Assembly: GCA_018136815.1 (NCBI GenBank)
Contig: CM030936.1
Span: forward strand, 1,223,694 to 1,287,693
Direction of reading: 5' to 3'
Source: Isochrysis galbana
Taxonomy: Eukaryota; Haptophyta; Isochrysidales; Isochrysidaceae
DNA length: 64,000 nucleotides
In this document: one piece after another, positions 42,723 to 53,605 of the stretch
Layout: each line of letters starts with the position of its first letter
Position numbering within the stretch: position 1 is the first letter of the stretch
Notes under the pieces: model-generated
Told to the model about the DNA's origin: nothing
The model's database searches: none
The model's input: the letters and a program-made list of their open reading frames with translations, nothing else
Translations under genes and position numbers: made by a program

Positions 42723-45130
42723 ATGCTGCTCCTCCTCCTCTCCTCTCCCTCCCTCCTCCTCCCCTCCCCTCCCACGCCACGCGCGCGCGTGCCGAGCATG
42801 CGCGGCGAGCAGGCCTTCTCCTTCGGCCCCGCTGCCCTCCTACGCGACGTCAAGGCTGCCCTCCCTCAGTTCCCTTGGCTCGCAGAGGGAGAGGGCAACC
42901 CCAACAATAAAATCGATGTGCCTCCCCATGTCTCTGCCGTGCTCTCGCAGCCTCACGCGCCGAAGCGGGAGGCGGAGTCGGTGGTTCGGACGGAGCGCAT
43001 CCGCTCACGCTTTCTTGAGGCCACTCACGACGCCGCACAGCTCAAGAGGATGCTGGTGGGAGAGGAGGATGAGACGGCGTGGTGGAGAACTCCTCAGCAC
43101 ACTCCAGAGGGAGGACGAGAAGTTACAGTGGAGCGGCCGCTGACGGTGCTCGTCGCAGGCGGGGGACTGGCAGGATTGGTCACCGCGGCCGCGTGCCACG
43201 CCAAGGGGATGAAGGTCGCAATCTTTGAGCAGGCGTCATCGTACGCACCGTACGGAGGGCCGATTCAGATTCAGTCCAACGCGCTCCGCGCAATCGAGCG
43301 CATCTCGCCCAAGGTGTACGAGGAGCTGGTTGCGGCGGGTACAGTGACTGCTGACCGCGTTTCCGGTCTCAAAATTGGTTATCGCAAGGGCAACAAGCTC
43401 GCCGGCCTCTACGACGCAGGCGACTGGCTTGTGCGCTTTGACACCATTGGGCCAGCACTTGAGGCGGGCTTGCCAGCAACTGTCGTCGTGGACAGGCCGG
43501 TTATCCAGCAGATCCTGGTCAAGCACGGCTTTCCCGAGGGAACCGTCCGGATCAAATCACGTATTGAGAGCTTCGAGGATCTGGGAAACGGCCGCGGTGT
43601 CGTCGCCACACTCTCGGACGGCACCAAGGCGTATGCCGACGTCCTAGTGGGCGCAGATGGGGTCTGGTCGCAAGTGCGCAAGGTGATGCACGGGCTCGGA
43701 GAGGGCGCCGGCGGCTTCGCCGCCTCGGGAGCGGCTGGTGGCGCGCTCGACGATGCCGAGGCGCGCAAGCTTGCCCGTGACACCGTTCGCATCGCCGCGC
43801 AAGCCGATCGACGCTACTCAGGCTTCACCTGTTATGCCGCCCTCGCGCCGCACCGCGCCTCCAACATCGAAGACGTTTCCTATCAGATCCTCCTCGGTGA
43901 GAAGAAGTACTTCGTCTCGACGGATGGCGGAGGCGAGCGGCAACAGTGGTTCGCGCTCATTCGCGAACCCGCCGGCGGCGTTGATCCCGAGCCCACCGAA
44001 GCTGACCCGCATCCCAAGCTTACGCGGCTCCGCAAGGTGCGCACTACCCACCGTCGCCCACCCTTCGTACTGAGTCTGCGCGCGCGTCGCACAGCGCCGC
44101 CCTAAGCTTCGACCGACGCCGTCTGGCGCAGGAGTTCTCCTGCACTGAGGGTGATGCCGATGGTAACATTTGGGATCCCTTTGCGCTCGAGCTGATCAAC
44201 GCCTCCACCGAGGAGGACATCAAGCGCCGTGACCTCTATGACGGAGCGCCGCTACTCGCTACCTGGGACCCGCGGCGATGGTGAGTGCACCGGCAGCCAC
44301 GGCCGCGGATCGGCAGCTGATACCACGCGATGCTGCTCGCTTTGTCCTCGACGCAATCGGTCTGCAGGCCTGCTGCACAAGCCTCATGTGCGCTGCCACC
44401 CCTCGCTCATATGCTGACGCCTTGGCATAGGTGGGCCCCATGGTCCAAGGGACCCATCGCGCTCTGCGGCGATGCGGCGCACCCGATGATGCCTAACCTC
44501 GGCCAGGGTGGGTGCCAATCGACCGAGGACGGGTACAGGCTAGTCGAGGAGCTTGCTACGGTGAAGCACACAAGTACGCGCCGATACACCGTCCCCCCCC
44601 CCCCCCCCCCGCTCCCGCAAGCATCGCCGCTGCCAAGTGGTGGCGCGATCCCCACAACAAGCCTAACCCAACCTGGCAGCGGCATTCTGACGCCACTTCC
44701 ATTTTCTGCATAGGCGAGACCGCATCGGCCCTGGCGCGGTACTCGCGCGTACGTGTGATTCGCACCGCTATTGTGCAGGGGTTTGCTCAGCTCGGTGAGC
44801 GGGTCCACATAGCCCAGGCATCCAGCGAGCGAGCGGACCACTGCGAACGCATGAAAGCCCCTGCCCGCTCGGAACCGAAACCTATAGCAGCATCACCGCA
44901 ATGCTGCTGGTTCGGTGGCAATCATCAGCACGATCTTGGATGGTTGCGTGGGCTTGTTTGTTCGAAATCGCTGCGACAACCGCTAACCTGTGCCGTGCCC
45001 CGCAGGCTCGGATCTACTCGTCGATTTCGATTTGATGATGACCATTCCGATCCTCGGTCCATTCTTCCTCACGATGACCCAGCTCTCAATGCCATGGATC
45101 CTGCGATTCCTCTACACTGCAGAATTTTGA
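42723..45130 (+). CDS. ZEP: Zeaxanthin epoxidase, plastid-targeted
   Basis: Five exons, 42723-44036, 44132-44280, 44431-44573, 44714-44794 and 45006-45130, give 603 residues. The leader has a hydrophobic core ([14 protein letters not shown]) and then FSFGPAALL, consistent with ER-then-plastid import. The FAD-binding fold is intact: [18 protein letters not shown] (GxGxxG), [33 protein letters not shown] (DG motif) and [20 protein letters not shown] (GD motif). The last exon encodes [20 protein letters not shown] and a LRFLYTAEF end, a strong epoxidase signature. The enzyme converts zeaxanthin to violaxanthin (or diatoxanthin to diadinoxanthin in chromist algae), reversing the light-driven de-epoxidation. 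Intron 3 contains a long C run. The C-terminal FHA domain of land-plant enzymes is absent. Confidence 0.92.
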
Positions 45131-46478
45131 GCTTTGCCGACGCAAGCATTCTCTCTATTTGTAGTAAGCCTGTTGGCCGTCCTCTACTTCTAGCCGCAAA
45201 AGTGAGCATGTGCTCAGGAATCGTTGAGTGAACAGCTCGGCGATTAGGGCTCCGGGTCTAGGCTCATCATGTGCTGGGTAAGCGCGCATCTTATGTGTGC
45301 GCGTTTGAGAGCGTGCCTACGTTTATGTGGCCGCCACTAGTTTTTTGCCGCAAGAGAAGCATCAGGAATTCGTGTGCTCTCAGCCGGTGCGTTAATGCGC
45401 GTTTTGTGTTGTGCGCGCGTCCCTCCTCGGCCAAAATGCTCATTGAGAGCAGCGCGCTACATGGGGCTTTCAGTCGTCGTATGCAGGAGGGGGCTCCTTA
45501 TCCTGCGGCAAGATTTGTGTCGTTGGGCGGTGGGTCTGCTTCAAACTCATGACAACCCAGCCAGCGGCAGCCCTAATACAGATATTCAATATTCCTAGAT
45601 GCCGCTAGACGGCGGGTGCGTATTGCAATGATGGCATTCTAATGGCTAGTGGCCAGCGGGGATGCAATGCTCTAGGCGATAGCAACCCTACTGCGAACTG
45701 CGAACTATTAATTACAGCCCCCACCGCCAGCACCTATATCTCTTAATTAAGCGGCGGCGGGAAGCACCTTTGAATAAGGCCTGTAACCACTTGGATTTGG
45801 GACTAACCGGATATTGTGGGTAGTTCACCGACCCCTATCTAGTTAGATAGTGATAGTAACCGACCCCTATCTAGTTAGATAGTGATAGTTGCAAATGGCC
45901 CCCTGGGTAGCTGGGTATTCTGGGTATCCCGATACCCATATTATTGTCGCATCCAGAGTATTTTGTATACTCTAGGCGGATGCGGTGCTTCTATCAATGT
46001 GTAGTATGTGAGAGTATTGAGTGAGTTTTGTTTTTGCCGATGAGTTACCTCGAAGCTCCGCCGCATTGCACGCCGAATTTGTGTTCCTTTGTCCTTATTT
46101 GTTTCATTGGTTTGTTTGTGCGATGTTGCGTTAGTTTTCGGAGTTTTCTTGTTGGTGAGTGAGTGATGGTGTGGTGTGGTGGTGTCTCGTGAGCCGTCGT
46201 CGCGATGTAGCGCGCCCTTTTCCCCCCTCTCTCAAGACTTCTCTTCACTCCATGCCCCTAGCCCCGCTGAGACTTGCCACGATCAAGCTTCGGCTTGATG
46301 CGACAGTTTGATTGAAGACAACCCTCACTCACCGCACGCCCTCGCCACACATCTCACACCTCTCCGGCCATAGCCCGCACATGTGCATGGTGCACATGCC
46401 CGTCTGGGCCCGTCTCACTCATCAGCCCGCTCTGACCCATGGGATAAGCATGGCTCACCTCTGCGGGGACGAGCGCGG
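45131..46478. other. Intergenic stretch with tandem palindromic repeat
   Basis: A 31-bp unit, CCGACCCCTATCTAGTTAGA then TAGTGATAGT, is tandemly duplicated at about 45828-45890. It resembles the subterminal palindromes of the hAT element at 3.4-6.6 kb. GGGTATCCCGATACCC is nearby at about 45923. No gene recognised. Confidence 0.5.
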
Positions 46479-47016
46479 TAGGCCTAGGCCAGGATATCCC
46501 GGATATCTATTTGGATATTTGGGCAGCTTTGCAGGAAATGGATATCTTTTGGATATGTCTAGGATATTTGGGCGTGTGTTGAGGCGGTGGCGCCCAAAAA
46601 AAAACTCTTTTTTCCGTTACTTCGGAGAGCAAGCTGCGAGCTGCGAGTGAGAGGTGGAGGGGGGCCATCCCCATTCGTCACCGTGACGTCAATCACAGCT
46701 CACAGCCGGGAGAGAGAGGGGAGAGGAGGGGAGAGGGATGGATTGAAGATGGACAGGGAGAGGAGAGAGGGCAGAGAAGGGGAAGGCGGAAGGGCTGGTG
46801 GAGAAAGAGTGGAGGGGGATGGCGGTGGAGGGGGATGATTGGAGAGGTGGGACGCCGGGCGACCGGGCGACGACGCGGCGAAGGTAAAGTTATGTGCTAT
46901 TATAATACTAGATTGTGGATATTTCTTGAGATATTTGGGTGTGTGGGTTGGATATTTTTTGGATATATTTCATGGATATTTGGGCAAAAATTTGTGGATA
47001 TCCTGGCCTACCCCTA
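46479..47016. mobile_element. AT-rich TIR element (MITE) with 8-bp target duplication
   Basis: The 538-bp element has a left end TAGGCCTAGGCCAGGATATC and a right end (reverse complement) TAGGGGTAGGCCAGGATATC; 19 of the 21 terminal bases match. The 8-bp duplication GAGCGCGG lies at 46471-46478 and 47017-47024. Several GGATATTTGGG motifs flank the ends as subterminal repeats. No coding sequence. The 8-bp duplication and TAGG-type end suggest a hAT-related non-autonomous family, distinct from those at 14652 and 58513. Confidence 0.92.
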
Positions 47017-47209
47017 GAGCGCGGTCAGCCTGCCTTCCCTCGCCATTCCTTCGCCGCTCGCCTCACCTCCGCCTCGCCAAGCCTCCGCCTCCCACTGCCC
47101 CCCTTGCTTTTCCCCATTGCCTTGCATATGCCCGCTGTTTGTTCTCTCTCCTTCTCACCACCGCGTCCTCCTACCCTTGAGGACTGAGCCCCCCCTCAGC
47201 CTCAAGCAC

Positions 47210-47740
47210 TCAGGTCTCCTCCCCTTCCTCCTCGTCATCGTGGTCCGTCGCGATCGATGGTGCGGTGGGGGTGGTCCCAGGCTCTCTCCTTCTCTTTCTT
47301 CCCTTTCTCGTCGGTGCGATACGTATGTTGCTCTCCGATTTATTCGATGGTTTGTCTCGTTTGGCGTGGTGGTCCTCATGGGTGTCAGCCTTGGTCTCGA
47401 GCTCGCTTTCAATCTTCTTCTTCTCCCATGGGCCAGAGGCGCTCTTGGATAGGAAGTCGGGCTCGAGGTCTACTCCCTCCAGCTTGTTGAGATGCGCGAC
47501 GATGGCGCTAAGGGCCTCTTCGTCCTTGATCTTGTATCCCTTCTCGTATGGTGTAAAGGAGATGGTGATTTTTTGGGATGCTTCGAACTCAGCTTCGGCT
47601 TCAGCTTCAGGTTCAAGATCTTCGTCGAGTAGAGCCACCTGGGTAGCCGAGGCGGAGAGGGTGGTTAGTCCTATGAGCAGCCGTGTCTCGTCGGGGCCCT
47701 GCGGGCTTGATGCGGTCCTCTCCTTGGCACCTCCTCCCAA
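47210..47740 (-). CDS. Hypothetical acidic 176-residue frame
   Basis: An open frame with an acidic, repetitive middle (LEPEAEAEAEFEASQ), a short ordered-looking part (ITISFTPYEKGYKIKDEEAL, HLNKLEGVDLEPDFL) and a Lys/Arg-rich then Glu-rich end. No family recognised. It could be a retroelement gag/ORF1 remnant or a small host gene. The lack of any leader or conserved motif keeps confidence low. Confidence 0.25.
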   Translation of the reverse strand: MGGGAKERTASSPQGPDETRLLIGLTTLSASATQVALLDEDLEPEAEAEAEFEASQKITISFTPYEKGYKIKDEEALSAIVAHLNKLEGVDLEPDFLSKSASGPWEKKKIESELETKADTHEDHHAKRDKPSNKSESNIRIAPTRKGRKRRREPGTTPTAPSIATDHDDEEEGEET

Positions 47741-48566
47741 TGTTGTTTGGGTGTGGTGTCTGTCTGTTGGTCTTTGTTGAGCCGCTTGGCTCTCTGTCCT
47801 GTTTGGCCCACGCGCGCATGCGGCGCGCTTGTTGTCTCGTCAGCTAACAACCATTAACTGAGTTAACTAGTTAACTGCTTCTCCTAGTCCCTAGCCTTGA
47901 CACTCACTCTCAGAGTGATGTGGCGTCAGTTCATCAGCTGACGACACCGACTTCGAGCTTACGGTTCCTCCCAGCCCGCAGCTAGGTTAGAATGAGTTGA
48001 GTTGAGTAGTTGGAACTCGCGCCCAATTCATGAGTATGAAGAGTCCCCCCCTCTGGCCTACTCTCATGAGTATAAGTATAAGTACATTACAATCCGTTTA
48101 CTCATGAGTATACTCACTACTCATGATCATGAGTAGTGAGTACATGAGTGACTGTTACGCTACTCCATTTATTTATTATACTTAATACCTTGGGGGAGGG
48201 GGGGGGGCGACGCATATCGCATATCGGCGGCCGACGAGCTACGAGCGACGGCGAACGCGGCCCCGGCTCGCTGCTGGCTGGCTCGGCCTGGCGGCTTGGC
48301 TCGCTCGCATCTCGCGTGCCATCTGTCCCACCCCCCACCTCAGCCTCCGCCTCCTCTCGCATCGGGATGGCACGATCGAAGAGGCAGCAACAGCAGCAGC
48401 AATAGCATGGCGCCATGACGAGCACCCAGAAGCAGGCGCGCATCAACACGGTGATGCTCCTAGTATCGCAAGGAAGGCGGGCGACAAAGACCCCGCCTTC
48501 TCACGCCTTACAAAGGCAGTCGCCACGGATACAGGTGAAAGGATGGCAAAAAAGGCGAAACATTGA
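47741..48566. other. Intergenic stretch with palindrome cluster
   Basis: Bases 48020-48160 contain repeated TCATGAGTA motifs centred on a perfect 32-bp palindrome at 48111-48142 (half-site TACTCACTACTCATGA). Bases 48370-48402 encode a short CAG run. No gene recognised. Confidence 0.55.
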
Positions 48567-48583
48567 AATTGTGTGGAAATGTT

Positions 48584-49470
48584 ATTAAATTAAATTAAAT
48601 TAAATTATTAATGTTATATCCTAGCCAACCCCACTAGCTAATTGGACACAACTTTTCAGCCCCGGACTCCCGCCATGCCTGACGAGCCAGGTGTCCGCGT
48701 GGTACCGGGGGGAGAGGGCATTGCCCCCCCCCTCGGTACTTGTCCTCCCCCCCAGTGCATGCACCGGCCCTGCGCACCCCAGCACACCCTCTCCTCGAGG
48801 CCACGCTGGGGGAAAACCCCTTTCGGGTAAAACAACGCAGGGGGGGGGGGGGCATTCGTGAGTTTAGGGGTCCAGAGCACTAATCTCCCTCGCCCGAGCG
48901 AGTGGCCGCGGCGAGCCGCGGCCCTTCCCTCCTGGCTCTGGCAGCCTCCATCTTCTTTTACCTAAACTGGGCAAGAAGATACGTTAGCACCGGAGGGGGG
49001 AGCTGCCGCTCCCCCCTCCCCTCCCTCTTCCCTTTTCCTCCTCTCTTCCCTGCGGCGGGGGCCCATGGCGCGCGCCTGCGGCCCCACTTCAGGTCCCCAG
49101 ATGGCCAGCAGGGGCCTGGGAGCACAGCTCAGGGGGCAGGTGAGGCTGGGGCATGGCCCTGGCCCCTCCTGCCTCTCCCTCGCTGGCGCTCCGCGCCCCT
49201 GCAGGTCGACAGGAGCTGGTTGGGGGGTCCTGATCAGGGGGGCCCAGTGGGAGGAGGGGCTGGTCAGAGAGATGGGCAGGCCACGACGGGCCAGGGCGGG
49301 CGAGTCAGGCGGGCCTGTGGGGAGAGGAATGGGTCAGCAGAGCTGTGTGCTCCTGGCAAGCCATCAGGCGTGCCAGGAGAGTGGGTGGTTCCTCCTCCAT
49401 GGCAGGGGAGGAGTGGAGAGAGAGGGGGGCTCGTGCCCCCCCATGGGCGAACTAAGTATAAACTTAGTTG
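48584..49470 (-). mobile_element. Retroposon with LINE-like 5' end and (ATTTA)n tail, 17-bp target duplication
   Basis: The 887-bp insertion lies between AATTGTGTGGAAATGTT at 48567-48583 and 49471-49487. On the minus strand its 5' end (CAACTAAGTTTATACTTAGTT then CCATGG) matches the 5' end of the LINE derivative at 15225. Its 3' end reads GTGTCCAATTAGCTAGTGGG, then GGTTGGCTAGGATATAACAT, and finishes in ATTTA-type pentamers. The last 85 bp match the 87-bp insertion at 62059. The interior has G/C-rich sequence partly similar to R1 (CTCAGGGGGCAG...CTGGGGC), in antisense. No convincing coding frame. Confidence 0.88.
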
Positions 49471-49487
49471 AATTGTGTGGAAATGTT

Positions 49488-50239
49488 TACGTGAATGCTC
49501 TGAATATATGGTATACTACGGCTGATTATTGATTATGAAAATGGAAACTATGGCTATGGACATTTGATGGCTCATATCGAGCCCGTCCCATATTCTACGG
49601 AACGCGACCTTGCACATTGCACCTGAACAAGAGCGCCCAAAAGACAATACTGTGGCTGCGGCACGTTGGCGCCTACTTACCACGAAGAGCGGCTGAATTG
49701 AGCGCCTGAGGGCTGCAAAAGTCGTGTGTGACGCACAAGTGAAGCAAAAGTACCTCGCGACAAACAATCCTCGAGAAGGGTGACCCGCCTATAGAAGCAC
49801 GGGCTGGAGCGGCGAGCGCGAGCCGGCGAGCGAGCGCTCAATAGAGGGTCGGGCTGCGCATGGGTAAGTTGGAATGGTAAAGAGAAGGCGCAAAATGTGG
49901 AGGGAGAGAGCAGAGGGCGCACCATCGATGAAGGCTCGCTCAAGTGGGTCCCTACACCGCTGAGGGTTGTTGCAAGAGCACGGCATCCTTGCTGAGCTCT
50001 CTCTCGCTCCCACTCGCAACATCACAACTCACGGGCCCGCGACTTCCACTTTGCTGTTCGGCCTTCAGCGGGTTCGCCTTCAGCATCTTAGTCTTCAGCG
50101 GGTTCGCTTGCATAGCGAGATGACGAGCATTAGCTAGCCCAGCACGACTATATAGCATGTGCACTCAGGCTTCCGTTTTCATGCCGGGCGTCTCACGAGT
50201 GCCCGCAAAAGTGAATCGATTCAAGATGAGATGATGCCT
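49488..50239. other. Intergenic stretch, nothing recognised
   Basis: A short direct repeat, CTTCAGCGGGTTCGC, occurs at about 50063 and 50093. No coding frame or mobile-element end was recognised. It lies downstream of the GT31 gene on the minus strand. Confidence 0.4.
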
Positions 50240-51680
50240 TTAGCCAGGTGCGAGCTCGCACAGCCGCCAGCGCTGACAACAGCCAAACGCCAACATTGCC
50301 TTCTGCAAGTGCGCACGGTCCTCCGCGTCTGGGGCGGGCTCGGGCCATGGGAGGCATGGGCTGAGCTGCCCTGCCCACTCAACCTGTGCCTTGGTACGCG
50401 TGGCCTCCACTTCAAACATCTTCTTATTGCGCAGGTGGTGCGAGACCACGAAGCGGGTCGCATCCATTGCGCCGTACGTGGCGTCGCGCATCGCGCGCGC
50501 CATGGCCACGAGCGAGATCGACTTGTTCGCCGAGGCAAGTGCGTAGCCAAGCGTGACGTCCGAGTAGCCGCAGTCCCAGTGCACCCGCTGCCCATGCGTG
50601 GCCCGACCACGCGCCACGACGTCGGCGATGTACGGCGAGCGCGCGAACCAGCTGCCAAGGTCAGAGCCCATGACGGTGAGGGCACCGACCACAAAGGGGA
50701 ACGGACCATACACCCGCGGCGCGTGCTCGCCGCGAGGGCAGCCTTGCACATGTGCAATGGCAGCGCCGATGGGGCCGGCTGCCCAGCCGCAATGCTTCCA
50801 CTCGTCAACTATAAGCGAGTCGTACTGCACGTAGCCAGCGTAGACATTTGGCAGTGCGAGCGCAGGCCGGAGGAAGGCGGCGAGGCGCGCCACGTCGACA
50901 AGCGAGTCGTCGTCTGCCTTGGCGTAGAACGCTGCTCCCGGAAAGGCGACTGGTGCATGGCGGAACCACGCAAAGAGCTTGTCAATGCAAGAGTAGATGC
51001 CGCCACTCTCGTTGAAATCTGAGGCGTCCACCTGTGTGGCCGCTGGCGGCCAGAGTCAAGCGGGAGGGCGTGCTAGCGCACGCGAGCAGGCGACCACGCA
51101 CCTCGACAAAATCGTCACGTCCGAGCTGTCTTCGCTCAGCCTCAAGGTTCTCGCGGTCGCGCGCCGATAGGCCGCGTCCGCCAACGACGAAACGAATCAA
51201 CGCCGATACCTTGTCCTGCAGCAGTGGCACACTGGGCGTGTGAGGGACGCGTCGCCTCGCGGGCTGGCCAGCAAGGGCGCTTCTGCGCGGGGGGCGTGCG
51301 TGCACGTCTGTCATTGGCTGGGTTCCTCTCTCGCATGTACAGTCAGAAACGCGAGGTGCACCATCGCTCGCGTGAGTGTGGAAGACCAGCGCGTGAAGCG
51401 AAACTATGTCCGTCACACGCACTTGCTCCGCTGGCTCGATCACGCTCGAGCGGATCCATTCTCTGGCAGCAGGCGTGCGAGGATTTGTCACAAAGCCGAG
51501 AACGAGAAACAACGGAGGCTTGCTGCCCCTCCGCCGTCTACGCCGGCGCTCGAGCGTGCGTAGGAGAGAGGATCGTTCGCGCGCTAGCTGCTGCTCTGTG
51601 CGAACCGCCACGGCAGCCTCGCTCAGCACCGAGCGAGCCTCGGCGAGCGTGGCTCCCACAGCGGCAGAGACGGACCCCAT
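50240..51680 (-). CDS. GT31-family glycosyltransferase (beta-1,3-galactosyltransferase-like)
   Basis: Three exons, 51680-51423, 51215-51102 and 51031-50240, give about 387 residues. Both introns start GTGCGT; acceptors are CTGCAG and CACACAG. GT31 hallmarks appear in order: PLFLVLGFVTNPRTPAAREW and IRSSV (the RR-x-x-IR segment), SALIRFVVGGRG then EAERRQLGRDDFVEVDASD (usual E...D-F), CIDKLFAWFRHA, YAKADDDSLV (DDD metal/nucleotide-sugar site) and the region with WDCGYSDVTLGYAL (the ED-like acceptor site). Such enzymes use UDP-sugars in the Golgi to build glycans. No membrane anchor precedes the catalytic domain in this model. The minus strand reads GGTGCGGCGCAG just before the ATG, so an upstream exon with an anchor is possible. 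A retroposon lies 47 bp upstream of the ATG (its target copy starts at 51728). Confidence 0.83.
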
Positions 51681-51743
51681 CTGCGCCGCACCCACGCCGC
51701 GAACACCAGTAAAGTACAAGTTTACTCTAGAGTACAGAAACAA

Positions 51744-53340
51744 CAAACAAAAACTTTTGTTATAGTTTGACCTATGGAGCGTGCCGCGACCGCTCCCGAG
51801 CCCCAGGCGACCCTCGCCACCGCGCCCCACCTGGGACGCCCCATGCCGCCCGAGGCGGCTCGTCAGAAAGCCCTCTCAAAGCCCATCCAGCCCATCCAAA
51901 CCACACCCCGCGCAAGCGCGTGGGGTGGCGAGCACTGGCACCGAACAGGTTGCCACCATGGCTCTGCGTAGCAGGCAGGGGGTCTTGGAGACCCCCTCCA
52001 ACAGTGGGAAAACCCCCACCCCAAGAGCACCTCATGTGGGAGGGCAGCTCAGCTGCCCTCCCCATGGTGGAAACCTCTACCATCAGTGCACCCAACATGG
52101 GAGGGCACTTCACAACCATCAATCTCCTACGGAGAGCACCCTAAGCCTCTATTTTCCAGCATGTTGACTCACTTCTCGTTTTCACCCCACTCCTTTGGGC
52201 CACAAGATCCTACAACTCAGTGCCCTGCCTTGGGCACTCCTTCAACACTTGACTCCCTCTCCCACTCTCCCTTCCCTCTACAACCAACCCCCAAGTAGCA
52301 CGAATCCCCTCCCTCGCCCTCTGTTCTGTCAGAGCAAGGCTGATCTCACTCTTGGAGATTGCCTGCGAGGGCGCGCCGGCAGCTAGCGCGGAACGCGGTT
52401 CTTGTGGGGAGCTCATGGAGCTTTCCTCGGGGGTGACTACGGGCATGGTGATCGACGCACGACGCACGACGCACGCACGGAGCACGGTGGGCGCGGAAGT
52501 GCGAAAGGAGGCTTGTGGGAGGTGGTGGCAGGCGACTGGGGGTGGCTCAGGCGCGTGCTTGACTTGTATTGACTCGTTGACTCGGGGTATAGACTCGGGA
52601 ACTCGGGGGGACTCGCTTGGGAACACGGTGGGACTCGACGAAGTTGCTACAAAAATCACTCACAAGAAACCAAAAACCAAAGTCCTTGGGCTCAGAAAAC
52701 TAACGTAAACACTCCGGAATCATACGATAAACAAACCCCTCCCCGCGCGGCGAAGGCTGAAGTCGCGATCGCTCGTCATGCGCGAAGATATACGGAAAGA
52801 GAGCGCATAACTACGCCACCGAAGGGTTCGAACTATCGTTAAAGTGGAACTCGTCCGCTGAAGCCAACGCGGAGGGTCGAGGAGAGATCCAAACTCGCGC
52901 GGGGGGAGAAGGCGATGTGCGGAGAGACCTTCTAGACAAGCGACGAGCAAGGGGCGACGAAACAAGACGCGAGACGCGAGGCGCGTGCCATTCGTTCTTC
53001 CTTTCTTTCATCGAAACCGCGACGAAACTAACATTAAACGTCGGTGCCCCCTCCGCGAGGATCGCGAAGAAGAACGGACGAGATGGAGGCAATCATCGAA
53101 GGAACCGCGAGAGGAATCGAAGCGAGGGGGGGAACAACGACGGCCGGAGGAAACGAACCGCGCGCGGGGGAGAAGAGAACCTCGCGCGGGGGGGGGGGAT
53201 TAATATAACGGCCGGAGGCGACGGACGGCACGCCGAGGGAAAGAACCTGCCGCGGGGGGGGCGAGGGACCGAGGGCACGGCGGGGCAGCGTGGGAGGGCG
53301 CGAGGCCGATCTCGACCCATAAGAATTTGTTTAAAAAATT
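51744..53340 (+). mobile_element. R3 retroposon copy with 16-bp target duplication
   Basis: The 1,597-bp insertion lies between TAGAGTACAGAAACAA copies at 51728-51743 and 53341-53356. The 5' part (TTGTTATAGTTTGACCT, ATGGAGCGTGCCGCG) matches the minus-strand copy at 36431-37582 for about 600 bp, including CCAACATGGGAGGGCACTTC. The 3' half differs and is purine-rich. It ends AATTTGTTTAAAAAAT. It contains GGGTTCGAACTAT (52831), reminiscent of an RNA polymerase III B box, but no matching A box was identified. No frame with a recognisable protein. It sits directly upstream of the GT31 gene. Confidence 0.9.
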
Positions 53341-53391
53341 TAGAGTACAGAAACAAAGTAACAAAGTGCTCCTACTCTAGCTAGGCTCTAC

Positions 53392-53605
53392 CCTAGATGG
53401 GAAATACGTATTCACCGTATTTGGCCAGAGGCCAAATACATATGTATTTGGCTGTATTTGAAGGGTGTCCTGAGTTGTAGGCCTCTAATGTATTTGAAAT
53501 GTATTAGGCCCCTACATGTGAAACACAGGAACAGTGTTTTTTTTCGGTTTTCGGAGGCCCAAAACATATGTTTTTCGCTGTTTTATTTCTTATTTCGGGC
53601 GGCCG
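53392..53605. repeat. Fragments of CCTA-ended TIR elements
   Basis: At 53392 CCTAGATGGGAAATAC resembles the left end of the element at 14652. At 53511 CCTACATGTGAAACACAGGA begins a segment that follows the 58513-58705 element through GGAGGCCCAAAACATATG and CGCTGTTTTATTTC, then departs at a GGCGGCCGCCGGCCGCC palindrome. No right end or 8-bp duplication was found, so these are partial or nested copies. Confidence 0.65.

Noticed and set aside
50159-51022. 287-codon plus-strand frame
   Set aside because: Antisense to the GT31 catalytic exon, which carries the DDD motif.
52825-52850. tRNA gene suggested by GGGTTCGAACTAT
   Set aside because: No cloverleaf or A box could be fitted; it lies within a retroposon and may at most be a tRNA-like promoter relic.
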